64,000 bases of DNA from Congeria kusceri. Taxonomy: Eukaryota > Mollusca > Bivalvia > Myida > Dreissenidae. The DNA is taken from the NCBI GenBank assembly GCA_027627225.1, contig JAPFQT010000038.1, positions 1,426,001-1,490,000 on the forward strand, in the 5' to 3' direction. This document shows positions 45,901 to 51,900 of the stretch, piece by piece. Made by a program: the position numbers and the translations under genes. Position 1 is the stretch's first letter. Every line of letters starts with the position of its first letter. The notes under the pieces are model-generated. The model was not told the origin of the DNA. It was given only the letters and a program-made list of their open reading frames with translations, and did not search any database.

Positions 45901-48900
45901 ACATTTATGCGTCATAACCATGAAGTTTGCAAGAAACAACTCATACCCAGTGATCTACATATTACTTTGTTATTTGCCCTTAAGCAAAGACATGGGCAGT
46001 GATCTGTCCGCATACAATGTCACAAGTTGAATAAGCGTTGCAAGGTTACTAGTGACAAATCTATAGATTCCATTAACAAAATTTGACAGGATTAAAATAA
46101 GCTGAAATGCTTATATTTGTACCTTTTATGCATTTGCAATCATACAATCAGTGTTACCCTGGAAATGTTTCATTTAATCCTTTACAAACAAATGTTGACA
46201 TTAGACAGTTTGCCTGTCACATGATGTCAACTTAGCCATTGCTGTGATCTTTGGCAGCACAACAAGATCAGTTCCTTTATTTTTGGTTTTCAGCAGGAAA
46301 TGGACACACTAAACATTCAACAATGAAACTATTCCAGTGCCTTGTTGGCAGAGAGAAATCTATTGTCAGTGCAAAGTGGGTGACAGACTCTATTGCAACA
46401 GGTTGCTTGCAAGAGCTGGTAAGAGTACAATAAAAATAAACTTAATTTTACTGCCCCCCCCCCCCCCACTCGCCACATTATTAAGTGATTGATGAGCTAT
46501 TATAGAGGTACTGTCCTGTGTATTCCATCATATATAATCATGTTATAGCTTGTGTGGAAAATAACTTACGATTTTTTGTGCAAACATGAAACAAAAGTTT
46601 TCAAGCAAGGTTATGGTTGGTTGTAAACCCGCATTTAATTAATTCATGCCCCATAACCAGTGGAAGAATGCAGATGTGATCAGACTAGAAACACAGGACT
46701 GTTTTAATTTATTCAGTCAATATTCAGGCCGGTCAAATGGTTATTATGGTTTTCTTGTTTCTTTATTATTGCACAGGATGAAAGATATGCTGTGAAGAGT
46801 GCAGTAACATATGGCGAGTGGTCTGCGTATGAGAATTATGATCCTTTCGAATTCAAATTCCTTGGAAGTGATTGGATTGAAACTAAAGAAGGTAACTAAT
46901 GGAATTTCAGTTAAAGAATGTCAATTAGCTCATCATTTATACCCCACTTGTTCACACACTGTTCCCACTTGTTCACATACTGTCCTCACTTGTTCACACA
47001 CTGAACCCACTTGTTCGAGCACTGTCCCCACTTGTTCACACACTGAATTCACTTGTTCACACACTGTCCCCACTTGTTCACACACTGTCCCCACTTGTTC
47101 AAAGACTGAACCAACTTGTTCAAACACTGAACCCACTTGTTCACACACTGTCCCCACTTGTTCACATACTGTCCCCACCTGTTAACACACTGAACCCACT
47201 TGTTCAAACACTGTCCCCACTTGTTCACACACTGAACTCAATTGTTAACACACTGAACCCACTTGTTCAAACACTGTCCCCACTTGTTCACACACTGAAC
47301 TCACTTTTTCACACACTGAACCCACTTGCTCACACACTGTCTCCACTTGTTCACATACTGTCTCCACTTGTTCACACACTGAACTCACTTTTTCACACAC
47401 TGAACCCACTTGCTCACACACTGTCTCCACTTGCTCACATACTGTCCTTGCCTGTTCAATTTGTTATTATTATATAACTTATAATATCCTCTAATCAGCT
47501 GTTAGTGTAATGTGATATGCGTTGTGGGGGCATCAGTGTCTGTGACGACACATTAAAAAAGATACCCTGTATATTTAGGAAGGGACACGTTACAACAGAA
47601 TGATTATTGAAATTGAGGGCATCCCTGTTATATATAGTTTTATGTTATTTCAGAGAAATGAATGATAAAATATGAACAGGTATTGAAGTGGAACAACTTT
47701 ATTTTATTATCTTCAGACGATCTCCGATGTCTTTTAACTAGAATTGGTGGTCATGAGGTGTTGACAGCGTCTGTAGACACTATCTTCATTTGCGCTGATG
47801 GAGAACTTCATACATCATGTATATATTTTTCTTACTGTTCAATAGTTCCAATGTAAGAGTTTTTTTTGTCAAAATTTAATTTGAATTTTATCACTTTATC
47901 AGAAAAATATCCATGATTAACGGTCCAATATTCTATACACATGGAAATAGCAATGTGTCCGAAATCATTTTTCTCAAGATATGTATTGAGTGAATTATCC
48001 CTTTGGTCGTTAAAGATTAAGAACACTTGAAACTATATTGCTTACAGTTACCTGGTATTAATCATTCTTTGAACAACTGCTTGCTAACGTAACTATAAAA
48101 AAATAATAATGTGTACTGTGTAAAAATTTATAAATGATCGTTACAATCCACCTTTTATCTCTATAAAAAATTACTGCAATACTCCTGAAACAGTTTGTGC
48201 TGGCAAGCTCTTGTACTATTAGAAACATGGGAAGCTCTTGTACTATCACGAAACATAACAGAAGTGTTCGTTTTGTCCTTTGCATTTGTTCTTACTGGAG
48301 TCAGATGTCTGTTGACAGCTGATGTAAAACAAAACTGTGCACTGATATTACGTTGTGTATGTTTCAGCTCAATGTGTTGATAAAGAGTGGATCTTCCACA
48401 CCATAATCAGTGGAAAGGTCATCAGCCCTCTATCCAAAATATCCGATGACATAGTGAATTGCAGTGATAATGACTCGGACATTGTCGGGTGTGAAGCATT
48501 TTCACCAAGTAAAAAAATATTTGTCCAGACTTCAGGATCTCTGTCTGAAAAAAGAAAGCAAAAGCTCCAAAGTTGTGTCTACTGTCAGGTATTGAATACA
48601 AAAATGTCAAGACATCTTGCGAGTAAACATTCAAATGAATTGGAAGTTGCCAAAATATTAGCATTGCCGAAAGGATCCCAGAAACGAAGGCGAGCTTGGA
48701 TTGAACTTGCAGCAAAAGGGAATTGGGTCCACAACAAAGAAGTTCGTGAAACTGGAAAGGGGTTTATTATTCCAAAATACAGGCCATCCATCAACAATGT
48801 TGAGCGAAAGTATCTTCCTTGTGAGTTCTGTAAATCCGAAATTGTTGCAAGTGATATGTGGAAGCATCACAAGACATGTGTTGTAAGGCCAGCAGGCATT

Positions 48901-51900
48901 CATAGCGACTCACCGATTGCAAATTCTAAATTACTATTGCCTGTTGATTGTTCTCAGGAACTAAACAGAAAAGTTCTTAGCAAAATGCGGGATGACCTCA
49001 TTTCGGTTGTTGTCAGGTCTGATCCACTTATCCTCGAGTTTGGATCAAGAAAATATGAAAAAGTAGGAGATCAAGACCATATGCACCAGCACATCGGTCA
49101 AAGGATGCGTGAATTGGCAAGGATAGTGATATCTATGAAGGATACAAGTAAGAGAATGTTGACTTTGAAAGACTGCTTAATTCCAACACGATGGAAACTT
49201 CTTTTAAATGCTGTAAGATCAGAAGCTGGTTTCGATAGCGAGACCATGCAGTGGTCAAGACCTTCATTTGCTATTAAAGTAGGACATGGCATCAAAAAGT
49301 GTGCTAAAATTGTTAGAAATCAAGCTAACATAATGGAGGATGAAGAATTAAGAGAACGCGCCAACTCTATTATTGAGTTGTATGAAGATGAGTGGGAGGA
49401 GCGCATAGTGTCTCCAGCAAGAGCCTCATTAGCCTCAGTGAAGTATAACACACCGAAACTGTTGCCTCTGGTGGAAGATGTTGTCACCCTTTCTACATAT
49501 CTGAAATTGAGGCAGCCAGGACGTCTCCCAAAAAACCTGAAATGTACACCAAGCTATGCAAAGCAGTGTTGGCACAGGTCATCCTGTTTAACAGAAAAAG
49601 GGCAGGAGAAGCCCAACGACTTAAAGTTGAGGACTTTTTGAGGGCCTCTTTAAACCCAAAAGTGGACGCTGAAGTAAAAAAGTCGCTTACCAATTTCGAA
49701 CAAACATTGTGCGAGACCCACATTCGTGTAGAAACCAGAGGAAAACGTGGACGCAAGGTTGCGGTAATTTTTACTGCGGAAATGAAGAGCCACATTGAAA
49801 TTTTGTTGAAATTAAGAAAGAACTTGGCCATCGAGTCTAAGTATGTGTTTGCCCCTCCCAACACACATATGCCTTACAGGGGATTAAAAACCTTACGGGA
49901 AGTATCATTGGAAGCAGGATTGAAGTATCCAGAAAGAATAACGTCAACTAACCTAAGAAAACAGTTGGGGACGATGTGTCAGCTGTTGGGCTTAACAGAA
50001 AATGAACAAGATGTTTTAGCCAAGTTCATGGGACATGACATTCGAGTACACCGTGAATTTTACAGACTTCCCCAGAGCACGATAGAAATAGCAAAAGTGA
50101 CAAAAGTGCTACACTTGCTTAATGCAGGAAAAATATCCGACCTGGAGGGGAAAGACCTCAACCATATTGATCTTGATGTTGGTAAGTCACTCTTTACTAA
50201 CCTTTGATGGTAAGATATTGTTAAGAGGTTTAACAAAATGGTTTAAACATTGTTATCAACAAGAATTTAAGTTACAATCCTTTTAAAATATTAAACCACA
50301 TTGTTGCCAATTATGAAAATTAAATGGAAGATGGCAGAGTATATTGGTTTGCTTATTTTGGTGTTTTGTTTCTGCTTTTTTTTTGCAATTTAAACCCTTT
50401 GATGCAGGTCATACTGACATTGTTTGGCTGCAAAGCAATACGAGAGTGTGCATGAACATGCTATAAATTTGATTGGATTAATGCATAAAATATATGGCTA
50501 TTATGTTTATGGAAAGCTAGTATAAGTATGTCCTTGTGCAACTCATTCATGCCAATTATCTGTTTACAGAACTAGAAGACAGTTCTGGTGATGAATCTTT
50601 AGACGAGGAAATAAGTGTGCATCTGGAGGGTAATTAAAATCCATACCTTTATTGATAAAAATAATACAGCTGAACCGAAGGTTTTTTCCTAGTAAAGTTA
50701 ATATGTTGTTGCACTTCATTAGTTTTATGTATGTGTATGGCCTGGTACATCACAATAATGTTTGAATTAACAAATTTTAGATCTGACGAATACCTCTGTC
50801 GACAAAGGCGAATCTTCAAAAGATTTCATTACGTCAAGGAAACAAAGTATGTAAACCCCTTTATTATTTTTCTAGAGAATTGTGACAACAAACAGAAACC
50901 CTACTAAAAAAAATTCTGTCTGTAACCACTATAGCTATTGAAACTTGACACAATGTATTCAGTTTCACAATAGAATAGAACGATTGATACAATTTGGGTA
51001 ACAGTACATGAACACATTATTTAATTAGCATTTAATTGATTACTGACCTATCAACATATTCAACTGAAACTCCACACATATCTTTGGGGTCATTATGTTA
51101 CCTTATAGAGTTCATATGTATTGTGTAATGCTGGCAAACCCACTGTCCTGCGACAGCTCTTGATACAATTCTACCACCATTAACCAATTTTGTATTTCCC
51201 TATGGTTGCTTAATAAATACTTGTTTTCAATACAGAATGGGTCTCCATGCAAAATGAAGAAAATGAGGATGGTGATAGTGGTAGCGATAGCGATGCAGAA
51301 TGGTGTCCACCCCGTAAGAAACTATGTAAGGAATATTTATCCTGATTTGATTTTCTATTTGTCCTCATTACAGTTTTCCATTGTTTTGTTTGGAAATTCT
51401 TCATAAACATATCTGTAAAGTTATATTGTATTTGAATTAACCTTTTATGCCGCCCTTTGCAGTTGCACTTTCCTAGGAAAAGTGTTAGTAGGTTAACTGA
51501 CCTCTGTTATGTGACTGAAATACTGTTGAATATGGCATAAAATCCAGGGAGAATAAATTTGTTCAGCTGATATTATTGTTTAATTATGTAATTTGTCTTT
51601 TCTATTCCACTCGACCAAGTATTGGCGTCCAATCAGGTTAAAGGGTGTTTCTCAGGAATGACTCGAGTGATTGCATTCAAACCTAAAACTTTTAGTCTTA
51701 ATTTTAAAATTAACCTAAAGGTTTGGTTACTTCAATTTGAAATGTGTCTTTATGACCTTTGACACTTGAAAATTTCAAATTTCATAAACTTGAGTGACAG
51801 AGTCAATTTTTATTTCCATTATCTAACTCGACAATGAGTATTCATACATAGTTACCCTAAACCAATTTAATATGTATTGCATAGTATGAGGTTATTGTTC

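Noticed and set aside
46811..47430. Open frames with TCSHTVP or CEQVGTV repeats
   Set aside because: They are the 21-bp intronic minisatellite read on either strand; the true exon ends at 46891.
47717..47852. Longer form of the second BRCT exon ending at GTAAGA
   Set aside because: It leaves in phase 2 and breaks the frame with the next exon; the shorter form fits.
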